Part shown: positions 23,900-32,430 of the stretch, piece by piece
Position numbering within the stretch: the stretch's first letter is position 1
Layout of the letters: each line of letters starts with the position of its first letter
Source of the DNA: DASWJS01 sp036397035
Lineage (GTDB): Bacteria; Actinomycetota; AC-67
NCBI GenBank assembly: GCA_036397035.1
Contig: DASWJS010000018.1
Location: 36,231 to 100,230, forward strand
Direction of reading: 5' to 3'
Length of the DNA: 64,000 nt
Made by a program: the position numbers and the translations under genes
Notes under the pieces: model-generated
Seen by the model: the letters and a program-made list of their open reading frames with translations, nothing else
Told to the model about the DNA's origin: nothing
Database searches by the model: none

Positions 23900-24775
23900 C
23901 TACACGCGAGCCGCCATCCCCTCGACGCGCGCGCGCAGCTCGGCGTCCGCGAGGCGATCGCACCAGGCGCCGAACTCCTCGCCGGGACCCGTCCACCGCC
24001 AGTCCTGGACCTCGCCGGTGACCGGCGTGTCCTCCCGCAGCGTCGCGAGGTCCCGGTAGAGCAGCGCCTCGGCCATCTGCTCGGCGAGCGTCGCGGCGAG
24101 CCGTTCGGCGCCGCGCACCGAGACGTCCCAGTCGCTCGCTCGCGCGGGGATCGCCTCTAGGTGCTCGTAGCGGCCGAGCACCGCCGCCGCCGACTTGGCG
24201 CCCCAGCCGGGAAGGCCGGGGAAGCCGTCGGCCGAGTCCCCGGTCAGCGCCAGCAGGTCCGGGATCGAGCGCGGACCGACGCCGAACTTCGCGCGCACCC
24301 CGTCCTCGTCGCGCACGATCCGCTGCCTGCGGTCGAGCTGCACGACGCGAGCGTCGCGCACGCACTGGGCGAGGTCCTTGTCGGGCGTGCAGATCAGGAC
24401 CTGCTCGACCGGACCGGCCGACGACGCCCTCGCCGCTCCCGCGGCGAGGGCGTCGTCGGCCTCCCACTCGACCATCGGCCAGACGGTGACGCCCATCGCC
24501 ACGAGCGCTTCCTCCAGCGGGACGAACTGGCCGAGCAGCACCGGGTCCATCCCCGCGCTCGACTTGTAGCCGGGGTAGAGGTCGTTGCGGAAGGACTCGA
24601 TCACGTGGTCGGTCGCGACGGCCACGTGCGTCGCGCCCGACTCCAGCAAGCCCACGATCGAGCGGACGACGCCGGCGACCGCGCCCACCTCCTCGCCGTG
24701 CGCGTTGGTCACGGGCGGGACCGCGTAGTAGTGACGGAACAGTTCGTAGGTACCGTCGACCAGGTGGACGAGCAC
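23900..24775 (-). CDS. 5'-3' exonuclease (FEN/PIN-like, H3TH)
   Basis: 291 residues, the stand-alone homologue of the DNA polymerase I 5' nuclease. Acidic metal residues are at LVDGTYELFRHYY, WEADDALA and CTPDKDLAQCV, followed by the helix-3-turn-helix LLALTGDSADGFPGLPGWGAKSAA. It would remove RNA primers or flaps. A perfect 18-bp inverted repeat lies inside the gene between WEADDALA and the next conserved motif (separate entry). Start: ATG/GTG region at 24775 without strong ribosome binding site. Confidence 0.88.
   Translation of the reverse strand: MLVHLVDGTYELFRHYYAVPPVTNAHGEEVGAVAGVVRSIVGLLESGATHVAVATDHVIESFRNDLYPGYKSSAGMDPVLLGQFVPLEEALVAMGVTVWPMVEWEADDALAAGAARASSAGPVEQVLICTPDKDLAQCVRDARVVQLDRRQRIVRDEDGVRAKFGVGPRSIPDLLALTGDSADGFPGLPGWGAKSAAAVLGRYEHLEAIPARASDWDVSVRGAERLAATLAEQMAEALLYRDLATLREDTPVTGEVQDWRWTGPGEEFGAWCDRLADAELRARVEGMAARV
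24417..24460. repeat. 18-bp perfect inverted repeat inside the exonuclease gene
   Basis: Arms 24417-24434 and 24443-24460 are exact complements (GCCGACGACGCCCTCGCC and reverse) with an 8-base loop. It is fully coding, specifying the Ala-rich stretch after WEADDALA. A cruciform or mRNA hairpin of this length inside a gene is unusual. Confidence 0.85.
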
Positions 24776-24855
24776 GGCGCGAGTGTACGAGGGGACTAGT
24801 CCGTCCTGCTCATGGCATCACGCGATCGGAGCGTTACCCTTGTTATTCCCACTCC

Positions 24856-24871
24856 GTAGGAAGGGTCCTAC
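24856..24871. promoter_or_regulatory. Inverted repeat upstream of the sensor kinase operon
   Basis: GTAGGA-AGGG-TCCTAC is a perfect inverted repeat, 62 bp before the kinase ATG, running into TACACT, a possible -10 element. It is in the 157-bp divergent region between the exonuclease and the kinase operon and may be an operator. Confidence 0.4.
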
Positions 24872-24932
24872 ACTGCGGGAACGAGGGCCATCGCCGTCGT
24901 CTTCATCACTCTCCGGCGCCCCCGCCTATCGA

Positions 24933-26552
24933 ATGTTACGTCGACGGAACGCGGACGAAGCCGCCGAGCGCCGCCTGAAGGTCCTCGAGGCAGGCAGGCG
25001 CATGCGCTCGCACCTCGACACCGAGAAGGTCGTATCGGGGCTCGTGCGCGAGGTGCGCGACGCCGTCCCCGCCGAGTCGGTCGAGGTCTGGCTCGCCGCG
25101 GGCGAGGCCATGCCGAAGCTCGCGGTCCGGCTGGGCGCGGCGCTGTCGAACCTGGACGCGGACGGCGTCCCGGCTTCGGTGCGCAAAGCCGCCGCCCGGC
25201 GTCGGCCGATCGAGGCGCAAACCGGCCGGGGGCCGGAGAAGGCCGTCGCGATCGCAGGACCCCGCGCGGGCTTCCTCGGCGTCCTGGGCGTGGCGGGCGC
25301 GCGGCTCAGCCCGGCCGACATGACGTTCCTGGAAGACGTGTCGAACGAGGCCGGCGCGGCGCTCGAGCTGGCCGCCACGTACGAGCAAGCGGAGTCGCGG
25401 CGCGAACGCTCCGAGGCGATCCTCGGGCGCGTCGGCGACGCGATCGTGATCACCGACCGCTCGGGTCGCATCGTCGAATGGAACCGCGCCGCCGAGGTCA
25501 TGTTCGGCACGCGAGCGCGCGACGCGATCGCACGCTCGTGCTCGGTGGTGCTCGGGCTGAACATGGACGATCAGCCCGTCGCCTGCGCGACCGCATGCCC
25601 GCTGTTGAAACAGGACTCGCTGGAGGAGCGGCAGCTCTGGCGAGCCGGCGGCAACGGGCGCACGCAGCCGATCCTGGCCAACGTCGCGCGCATCGACGAC
25701 GCGGAGGGGAACGTGTTCGAGGTCATCCACTCCTTCCGCGACATCACCAAGCTGAAGGAGGCCGACGACGCCAAGGCGATGTTCCTGGCGACCGCGTCCC
25801 ACGAGCTGAAGACGCCGCTGACCGTGATCAAGGGCTTCGCGCAGATCCTGTCGGAGGTGGGCGACAAGGCGGCGCCGGAGGAACGGCGCGAGGCGCTGGT
25901 CGCCATCGAGCGTCGCACCGACGAGCTGGCCAAGATCGTCGACCGGCTTCTGCTGTCCAGCAAGATCGAAACCGGTCGCACCGAGTTGAAGACGGGCCCG
26001 TACGAGCTGGACCCGATCTTCCGCGAGCGGTGCGAGTCGTTGCGCGCCGCCTCCGGGCGCGACGTGGTCATCGAGACCGCCGGCGCGACGCCCAAGGCGA
26101 TGGTCGATCCCGACGCGTTCGTCACGGTGCTCGACCACTTGCTCGACAACGCGGTCAAGTATTCGCCGAACGGCGAGCCCATTCGCACGCGCCTGTCCCA
26201 CGACGAGCGCCGGATCGCCCTCGAAGTCGCCGACTCTGGCATCGGGATGGACGCCGAAGAGGCCGGGCACTGCTTCGACCGCTTCTGGCAGGCGGAATCG
26301 ACCGACCGGCGCCGCTTCGGCGGCACGGGGATCGGGCTCTACATCGTGCGCTCGCTCGTGGAGGCGATGGGCGGGCGCGTCGGCGTGGAGAGTGCGCGCG
26401 GCGAAGGCTCGCGCTTTACCGTCTCGCTCAACCGTGGGGACGTCGAGCCGCCGCCGCCCGCCCGCGCGGAGCCCGCGCAGGGCGTCGGCGAGCAGTCGGT
26501 GATCAGAGAGTTCATGCGTCAGGTTGGCATCCGCGACGGGAGGCGAAGATGA
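24933..26552 (+). CDS. Sensor histidine kinase (GAF-PAS-HisKA-HATPase)
   Basis: 539 residues, no membrane helix. GAF-like domain about 15-145, PAS about 155-280 with a Cys cluster (CSVVLG, then CATACPLL) that resembles redox- or metal-responsive PAS domains, HisKA with the phospho-acceptor His in TASHELKTPLTVI, and an ATPase domain with N-box DNAVKYS, DSGIG, and FGGTGIGLYI. It phosphorylates a receiver in trans. It overlaps the next gene by an ATGA, so kinase, 7-TM protein and receiver form one translationally coupled unit. The start has no clear ribosome binding site. Confidence 0.9.
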   Translation: MLRRRNADEAAERRLKVLEAGRRMRSHLDTEKVVSGLVREVRDAVPAESVEVWLAAGEAMPKLAVRLGAALSNLDADGVPASVRKAAARRRPIEAQTGRGPEKAVAIAGPRAGFLGVLGVAGARLSPADMTFLEDVSNEAGAALELAATYEQAESRRERSEAILGRVGDAIVITDRSGRIVEWNRAAEVMFGTRARDAIARSCSVVLGLNMDDQPVACATACPLLKQDSLEERQLWRAGGNGRTQPILANVARIDDAEGNVFEVIHSFRDITKLKEADDAKAMFLATASHELKTPLTVIKGFAQILSEVGDKAAPEERREALVAIERRTDELAKIVDRLLLSSKIETGRTELKTGPYELDPIFRERCESLRAASGRDVVIETAGATPKAMVDPDAFVTVLDHLLDNAVKYSPNGEPIRTRLSHDERRIALEVADSGIGMDAEEAGHCFDRFWQAESTDRRRFGGTGIGLYIVRSLVEAMGGRVGVESARGEGSRFTVSLNRGDVEPPPPARAEPAQGVGEQSVIREFMRQVGIRDGRRR

Positions 26553-27316
26553 CTGCTGCAGTTGCGGCCGCAAACATCGTTCTCGGCATCGCGTACACCT
26601 CGTACGGGATCATCACCGCGATCGACATGAAGCGAGGATGGCGCACGATGGGGTTCTCGCACTTCGGCGCCGCCTGGATCTTCATGGCGTTCACCTGCGG
26701 GCCCCATCACCTCGAACACGGGCTCCACCTCGCGCTCGCCGGCAGGGTGGGCGGCCCGCTCGACCTGGCGGCCGTCGCCATCGGCCTGCCGTTCGGCGTG
26801 ATCTGGCTGCTGCTCCGCCTGGAGGCGCTCTCGGGCGGTCGCGGCGACCGGTTCATCAGCGGCACGCCCTGGTACCTCGCGATCGGTCCGATGGTCGCGG
26901 CGGTCTACGTCACCGCGCTCGGCGCGGCGGCGCTGACGCTGCTTCGCACCTCGGAGGTCGGCTTCGCGCGGACGGCCGTTCCGAACCTGCTGCTGCTCGG
27001 GTTGTACGCGGCGATCGGCGCTGTGCTGTTCAAGACCCAGTTCGAGAACCGGCCGATCGAGGGCGGGTGGTCGGTGTCCGGGCTCTCGCTCGGCGTGGTG
27101 TTCCCGACGTGCGGACTCATGCACACCGTGCACGCGACCTACATGTCCACCGGGCTCTACGAATACGAGTGGCACGGCTTCACGATCGACTGGCTTGCCG
27201 TCCCCGCGGCCGCGTACTTCCTCTGGGTCGTGTGGGCGCTTTACAGGGGAACGCTGTCTGACTGGAACCGCGCGGCCGACCGGGCCCCGCAGCCGATCGT
27301 GGCGGGACGCGCGTGA
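26549..27316 (+). CDS. Histidine-rich seven-helix membrane protein of a two-component operon
   Basis: 255 residues with seven hydrophobic helices. Two internal motifs look alike: TCGPHHLEHGLH in helix 2 and TCGLMHTVHATY in helix 6, each a Cys-Gly followed by His residues within or at the edge of the membrane. That suggests a metal or heme site. I know no named family. Placed between kinase and receiver with 4-base overlaps on both sides (ATGA and GTGA), it is likely the membrane sensor or the regulated partner of the kinase. GGGAGG precedes the ATG. Confidence 0.75.
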   Translation: MTAAVAAANIVLGIAYTSYGIITAIDMKRGWRTMGFSHFGAAWIFMAFTCGPHHLEHGLHLALAGRVGGPLDLAAVAIGLPFGVIWLLLRLEALSGGRGDRFISGTPWYLAIGPMVAAVYVTALGAAALTLLRTSEVGFARTAVPNLLLLGLYAAIGAVLFKTQFENRPIEGGWSVSGLSLGVVFPTCGLMHTVHATYMSTGLYEYEWHGFTIDWLAVPAAAYFLWVVWALYRGTLSDWNRAADRAPQPIVAGRA

Positions 27317-27744
27317 GAGTCCTCGTCGTCGACGACAACGACGACATCGCGCTGCTGATCGAGCGGGCGCTGGGCCTGGCCGACATCGCGTCGATCCGCA
27401 TCAACGACGGCCGGGCCGCGGCCGCGACCGTCACCCGCGAACACCCCGACGTCGTCGTGCTCGACGTGCAGATGCGCGACTTCACCGGCTGGGAGGCGCT
27501 GGAGGAGCTGCGGTCCGACGGCGGACCGGGCGCCGACGTCCCCGTGCTGATGTGCACCGTGAAGTCGAGCCCGGAGGATCTCGTGCGCGGCTACGAGCTG
27601 GGATGCGACGGGTACCTCACAAAGCCGTTCAGCATCAACGAGCTGACCGAGCGCGTGCGCGCGCTGGCGGCCATGTCGGTGGACGAGCGTCACGCCGCCC
27701 GCAAGGAACGCCTGGAGGAGGCCCGCGCCCAGCTCGACCGGTAG
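27313..27744 (+). CDS. Single-domain response regulator of the kinase/7-TM operon
   Basis: 143 residues, GTG start overlapping the stop of the membrane protein. Receiver domain with VVDDNDD acidic pocket, phospho-acceptor Asp in VVLDVQM, VLMCTVKSS switch and the Lys-Pro pair in LTKPF. A short helical tail lacks DNA-binding features, so output is through protein contact. It is paralogous to the receiver at 22533 and is the expected substrate of the kinase encoded at 24933. Confidence 0.9.
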   Translation: MRVLVVDDNDDIALLIERALGLADIASIRINDGRAAAATVTREHPDVVVLDVQMRDFTGWEALEELRSDGGPGADVPVLMCTVKSSPEDLVRGYELGCDGYLTKPFSINELTERVRALAAMSVDERHAARKERLEEARAQLDR

Positions 27745-27755
27745 CGTGTGCGGTC

Positions 27756-28236
27756 ATGCGAGTGACCGTGCTGGGCGGGACGAGGTTCATCGGCCGCGCG
27801 CTCGTGCGAGCGCTGGTCGCCGGCGGAGACGCGTCCCGACGCCGTGGTCGACATGCTCGGGCTCTCGCGCACGAACGCCCCGACTACCAGCGCCGCGAGG
27901 AGTTCGTGCAGCACGCGGATGTGGGTGCGCATGATTCTCGATGCCGCCGGCTCCGGCGCCGAACTGGTTCGCGTCCCGGACGACTCGCTCCCGGCGGACC
28001 TCGCGATGACCGGCACGATCAACCAGCACCTGCTGGCCGATTCGGCGAAGGCGCGCGCGCGGCTCGGCTGGACCGATTCGGACCCCGCCGAGACCGTCAA
28101 GCGGTCGGTGACGTGGCATCTCGCCAACCCTCCGTCCGATGCGAGCGAGGACTTCCGCGCGGACGACGAGGCGCTGGCGCAGGCCGGACGGGCACCCAGC
28201 CAGACGGGACGGGCACCCAGCGCGAAACGGGCATAG
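27756..28236 (+). pseudogene. Decayed NAD-dependent epimerase/dehydratase
   Basis: The N-terminus MRVTVLGGTRFIGRALVRAL is the nucleotide-binding start of an SDR-type epimerase, in frame from 27756 for about 25 codons. Family landmarks then reappear in other frames: PDAVVDMLGLSRT near 27840, DYQRREE near 27885, and a C-terminal block from RVPDDSLPADLAMTGT to SVTWHLANPP running to the stop at 28236. The total is about 160 codons against about 320 in intact members. Internal deletions plus frameshifts show a dead gene. It follows the receiver gene by 11 bases. Confidence 0.75.
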
Positions 28237-28314
28237 GTGATGCTCGGCGCAGCGCGGCAAGGCGCGCGGCGAGCGGCAGGAGCGCCCGCTCGGCACGGCG
28301 AAGACTCAGCGACC

Positions 28315-28767
28315 ATGAAAAGGCTTGCCGGGCTTGCGCTGGCGACCGTGCTCGCGGTCGCGCCCTTCGCGTCGGCCGAGCCCACGGCCGTGCCGGACTC
28401 GAGTCCCGTCGAGGGCTCGGTGTTGCTCCCCGCCGTTCACCCGCAAGTCGCGATCCACGCCTACGACAACGGGAGCCAGGGGACAGTCGGGTACCTGTTC
28501 AAGATCCCGCCCGCTGCGGACGGGAGGACCTACACGCTTACGGCGACCGGGGCGACGGGCGTGGAGAACCCCGACGCGTACTTCTACGAGGCGAGCGGCG
28601 ATCCCGACGCGCCCGGCGGCGCCTGCAACCTGCCCGACGACCTCGACGAGGACGGCAACACCGAGACCGCGACCATCTGCCCGGGCGAGGACGTCGTCCG
28701 CTGGGTCGTGGTGGTCCTCAAGACCGGCGCCGACGCGGACTTCACCTTCAGCTACTCCTTGTCGTAA
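28315..28767 (+). CDS. Small secreted protein of unknown function
   Basis: 150 residues: signal peptide (about 1-22, LAGLALATVLAVAPFASAEP) and a beta-rich domain like a pre-peptidase or jelly-roll module (GYLFKIPPAADGRTYTLTATG, ending DADFTFSYSLS). Two Cys could pair. No recognised family. It is preceded by the dead epimerase and followed by another secreted protein in the same direction. Confidence 0.6.
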   Translation: MKRLAGLALATVLAVAPFASAEPTAVPDSSPVEGSVLLPAVHPQVAIHAYDNGSQGTVGYLFKIPPAADGRTYTLTATGATGVENPDAYFYEASGDPDAPGGACNLPDDLDEDGNTETATICPGEDVVRWVVVVLKTGADADFTFSYSLS

Positions 28768-28872
28768 CCGGTCCGCGCCGTTTCGTCGTCCGTTCCAACT
28801 CGGGCGAAGCAGGATTATCGGACATCCGTCACGAAATCGAACTCCGACGACGAGCACGCTTCGGAGGACTCG

Positions 28873-30663
28873 ATGCGCAGACGACGACTCATGGTCTCGA
28901 TCGCGGCGGTCATGCTGATCGCGCCGGCTGCGTCCGCGACCCATTTCGACGGCGACGGCTCGACCGGCACGTTCAACCCGCGATTCGAGGCCGGCGTTGC
29001 GAACAGCCTTGCCGGACAGGCCAGCGCCTTCGAGATCACCCTCGAGCAAGCCGACCATGAAGATCCGGTGATCCTGGCCGACCTCCGGATCCCCGGCGCC
29101 TGGCGCCTTGACGAGTCGATGGCTCAGATCAAACCGGGTCAGAAGCCCGACGGGACGGCGGCGACAAGGTGCTCTCACGTGATCGACGGACTGGGGAACG
29201 GGCAGAACTCCGATGCGCATTTTGTGCGGGCCGAGGTCGTCGGAACGAATGAAACGGTTATCAACGCCGTCTTCACCCGGCCGACAGGCCCGCCCGTGGT
29301 TTTCGACGGCGAGCACGCGTTCATCTCGTGGAACGAGAGCACCCAGACGGCGCTGATGTGCCTCCTGCTGATTACCGAAGATCAGCGGGTAACAAACTTG
29401 CAGCTTCCCGAGGGCGCACCCTTCACAATCGAGGACGTGACCGAGGTCACGGCGGAGTACGAGGTCGAGCGAGTAGACGACACCTGGCAGGTCGTCGCGG
29501 ATCTGCGGGATATCGTCAAGGACGCCATTCTGCAGGATCTCGAGCTGAGCATTACCCGCTTCGCGAACTTCTTCGCGGCGCGTTCGCGGGGCAACTGGCA
29601 AACCCCTCCTGGCCCGGTCGGCTTGAACCCGGTCGGGGGTGGCGTCTACGACTTCCGGGCGACGTTCGAGACGTGCCCCGGCGAGGGGGCGCCCGACGCG
29701 GGCGACTACGGCAACTGCATCAGCGGTCGTCAGAGCGTGACGCGGACCGTACCGATCACGATCACGCTGCCCGAAGGCGGGACGCACCCGATTAGCACGC
29801 TGCTGACTCCGGTTCCCGGCTCGGTCCTGACCGGTGTCGACGAGGTCGCCGTGGAGTGGGAGGAGGACGCTTCCGCCGAGGCGCTCGCCGGTCACATTCT
29901 CACCGTCGCGCAACCGGGCGAGCTGAACCCCGCGAAGGTCTACAGTCGCCGGCTCTTCGCCGGGGGCGACTACCCGTGCGTGGCGGGCGCGTGCTCGACG
30001 ACCCTGGAGTTCCCGCTGACCACCGCGGCGGGCGAGACGCTGGCGGCGGACGGCAAGTACTCGGTCAGCATCGTCACGGTGTCCGCGGACGGGCACCGGT
30101 CCGACGGGCGCTGCGATAACGGGACCGTCGAGGGGCTCGGCAATTGCGGCGCGGCGCTCACCCACAAGCCGGGCTGGGCGTCGGCGGAGATCCTGCTCGC
30201 GCCGGCGTCGTGGGCGTTGTCCTACGTCGATCGGCTCGGCAACGTCTTGCTGATCGACCCCGACGACACGCGCGTGCAACTTGTGGAGTGGAACTACGGC
30301 TACGCCGAGCGGCGCTGGACCGTGCGCAACCCGTGGTTCGCCGCCGCGGACGACGACAGCGGCGCCTTCGCCGCCTACGTCAGCCCCGCCGAGCCCACCA
30401 ACGGCTGGTCGATCGAAGGCTTCTACTCGGCGCACGGCGCGACGGCCACGCTGATGCGGCCGTGGGCGTGGGTGGACACGCCGAACCCGTACGCGCAGTC
30501 GCCGGCGGGCTGCCCGGTCGGTGATTGCGCGCCCCCGCAGCCGACCAAGGTCCCCAGCGCGCTCGTGTTCGTCGGCGTGATCGTGCCGCAGCCGGAGCCT
30601 CCGCCGGTGCCCCCGGTTCCATCCGAGCCGCCCGTCGCGATCCCCACCGAGCCGCCGGCCTGA
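28873..30663 (+). CDS. Large secreted protein of unknown function with Pro-rich tail
   Basis: 596 residues from an ATG preceded by GGAGGACTCG. Signal peptide about 1-22. The mature chain is beta-rich with several Cys pairs; an Ig-like segment is suggested by HPISTLLTPVPGSVLTG (about 305-405). The last 40 residues are Pro-rich (QPEPPPVPPVPSEPP) without a membrane anchor or sorting signal, so it is released or wall-associated. Function unknown. It converges with the mannosyltransferase gene, whose product could modify such Thr/Pro-rich exported proteins. Confidence 0.65.
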   Translation: MRRRRLMVSIAAVMLIAPAASATHFDGDGSTGTFNPRFEAGVANSLAGQASAFEITLEQADHEDPVILADLRIPGAWRLDESMAQIKPGQKPDGTAATRCSHVIDGLGNGQNSDAHFVRAEVVGTNETVINAVFTRPTGPPVVFDGEHAFISWNESTQTALMCLLLITEDQRVTNLQLPEGAPFTIEDVTEVTAEYEVERVDDTWQVVADLRDIVKDAILQDLELSITRFANFFAARSRGNWQTPPGPVGLNPVGGGVYDFRATFETCPGEGAPDAGDYGNCISGRQSVTRTVPITITLPEGGTHPISTLLTPVPGSVLTGVDEVAVEWEEDASAEALAGHILTVAQPGELNPAKVYSRRLFAGGDYPCVAGACSTTLEFPLTTAAGETLAADGKYSVSIVTVSADGHRSDGRCDNGTVEGLGNCGAALTHKPGWASAEILLAPASWALSYVDRLGNVLLIDPDDTRVQLVEWNYGYAERRWTVRNPWFAAADDDSGAFAAYVSPAEPTNGWSIEGFYSAHGATATLMRPWAWVDTPNPYAQSPAGCPVGDCAPPQPTKVPSALVFVGVIVPQPEPPPVPPVPSEPPVAIPTEPPA

Positions 30664-30667
30664 GGCG

Positions 30668-32362
30668 TCAGATCCAGCAGAAGTACTTGATCCTCGCTGC
30701 GGCGGAACAGTCCGACAGCGCGCCGCTGTACCAGATGTGCGCCCGCCAGCCGAACACGCCGTCGTCGGCCAGCGGGTGCGCGGCCAGCACGGGATAGAAG
30801 TAGGCGAACATCCCGACAGCCACCACGGCGTAGGCGATCGCGATCCATCGCGCGCCCGACCAGAGCCGCACGAGCCGGTTGAACGCGTGCACGACGCCCA
30901 GCACCAGGAACGGCACCATCGGCAGCGCGTAGAACAGGAACACCGGCCGGCCCACCAGGTCGCCGTAGAGCCACGTGCCCCAGCCGACGACGAAGAAGGC
31001 GAGCAGCAGGGGCGACAGGCGATTCGTGAGCCGAAGCGTCCCCCACCACAGGACCGGGAAGGCGATCGCGAACCCGGCCAACCAGATCGCGGGGTTCGGG
31101 ATGCCGATCACCTCGCTGTTGCGCTCGGCGTCGGTGTCGTCGTTCAGCGTCTCGTAGTGGTGGACGACCGGACGGCCGATCCACGGCCAGGACCACGCCT
31201 CGCCGAAGTAGGGGTGGCCGGGCCGGACCACGGTCGGGCCGTCCCGGCCGGACTCCTCGTCGGGCTTCTCCACGTCGTACTTCTTCAGGTTCTGGTGGAA
31301 GCCGATCATCTCGCCGTGGTAGCAGGCGAGCTGCGTCACGGGGTTGGCGCCGACCGTGAACTCCTTCTTCAGGTCGAGCACGATCTGCTCGCCCCGGCAC
31401 TTCGGCGGAAGGTAGCGGTTGTCGTTGAGCAGCCACGGCAGGAACGTGGCCGCATAGACGGCGAGGGGCACCAGCACGAAGACCAACCCGAAGGAGGCCG
31501 CACGCGCCGCCCATCGCGACCGCTGCGCGCGTCGCATCCGGCCCAACTCGTTCACCAGCGCGAAGGTCACGCACGCCAGCACGAGCGGCGCGATCGTCCA
31601 TTTGCTCGCAAGACCCAGCCCGAGCATCGTCGCGGCGAGCACGCGCCGCACGCCCGGCGTCGCCGCGCCGGTCCCGCGATGCGCGCGATCCTCCAGCAGC
31701 AGCCAGAATGCGGCCAGCAGGAACACCGCGGCGTAGATGTCGAGCATCGCTACCCGCGACTGCACGAACCACAGCCCTTCGACGGTGAGCAGCAATGCGG
31801 CGAGCGCGGCCCACCACGTCGAGTGCCAGAGCCGGAGTCCGATGAGGTACATCAGCAGCGTCGACAGGGTGGCGAACAGAGCCCCGAAGAAGCGCCATCC
31901 GAAGGGACGATCCCCGAACAGCCGTATCCCGGCGGCGATGAACCACTTGCCGACGGGCGGATGCACGACGAACGCCCCGCTCTTGCCGCCGTCGTCCTCC
32001 ACGCGCTTGTCGCTTTCGGTCCCGTAGGTCAACACGTCGCGCGCGTCGGGTACGTAGTGGATCTCGTCGAGCGGGATCAGCTCGTAGCACGCCGCGCGGG
32101 GGCGCGGTGGGTAGTCCACGCACTGCTGGTCGTCCGAGGGCAGCAGTGCGCCGGGATCGCCGAGCCGGGCGAAGTGCACGCTCGCCGAAACGGCGATCAG
32201 CACCAGCACGACGATCAGGTCTTTGCGCGAGCCGCGCGGCGGCTCGGCATCCTCCGGCTCGAGCCAGGGGTGAGCGGCGTCCTCCGGGGGCTGCTCGAAC
32301 CACGGATGAGCGTCGTCGTTCTCGGCGCGCTCGTCGGCGGTGGTCGGCTGGTCCTCGCTCAC
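30668..32362 (-). CDS. Polyprenol-phosphate-mannose:protein O-mannosyltransferase (PMT)
   Basis: 564 residues. A cytoplasmic acidic N-terminus of about 45 residues contains two copies of AHPWxE; then about ten membrane helices. The PMT signature DEIHYVPDA gives the catalytic Asp-Glu, followed by HPPVGKW, WRFFGALF and ASKWT. Actinobacterial Pmt transfers mannose to Ser/Thr of secreted proteins during export. Divergent from rsmI, a neighbour also seen in other actinobacteria. The two stop codons at 30663/30668 are five bases apart. Confidence 0.9.
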   Translation of the reverse strand: MSEDQPTTADERAENDDAHPWFEQPPEDAAHPWLEPEDAEPPRGSRKDLIVVLVLIAVSASVHFARLGDPGALLPSDDQQCVDYPPRPRAACYELIPLDEIHYVPDARDVLTYGTESDKRVEDDGGKSGAFVVHPPVGKWFIAAGIRLFGDRPFGWRFFGALFATLSTLLMYLIGLRLWHSTWWAALAALLLTVEGLWFVQSRVAMLDIYAAVFLLAAFWLLLEDRAHRGTGAATPGVRRVLAATMLGLGLASKWTIAPLVLACVTFALVNELGRMRRAQRSRWAARAASFGLVFVLVPLAVYAATFLPWLLNDNRYLPPKCRGEQIVLDLKKEFTVGANPVTQLACYHGEMIGFHQNLKKYDVEKPDEESGRDGPTVVRPGHPYFGEAWSWPWIGRPVVHHYETLNDDTDAERNSEVIGIPNPAIWLAGFAIAFPVLWWGTLRLTNRLSPLLLAFFVVGWGTWLYGDLVGRPVFLFYALPMVPFLVLGVVHAFNRLVRLWSGARWIAIAYAVVAVGMFAYFYPVLAAHPLADDGVFGWRAHIWYSGALSDCSAAARIKYFCWI

Positions 32363-32430
32363 GAAGATTCGAATCCCGGCAGCGGTCGTAGAGTACAGGG
32401 ACGGATCCTTCGATCGCCGGAGCGACGCGC

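Noticed and set aside
24417..24460. Transcription terminator
   Set aside because: The hairpin is in the middle of an intact reading frame with no T tract.
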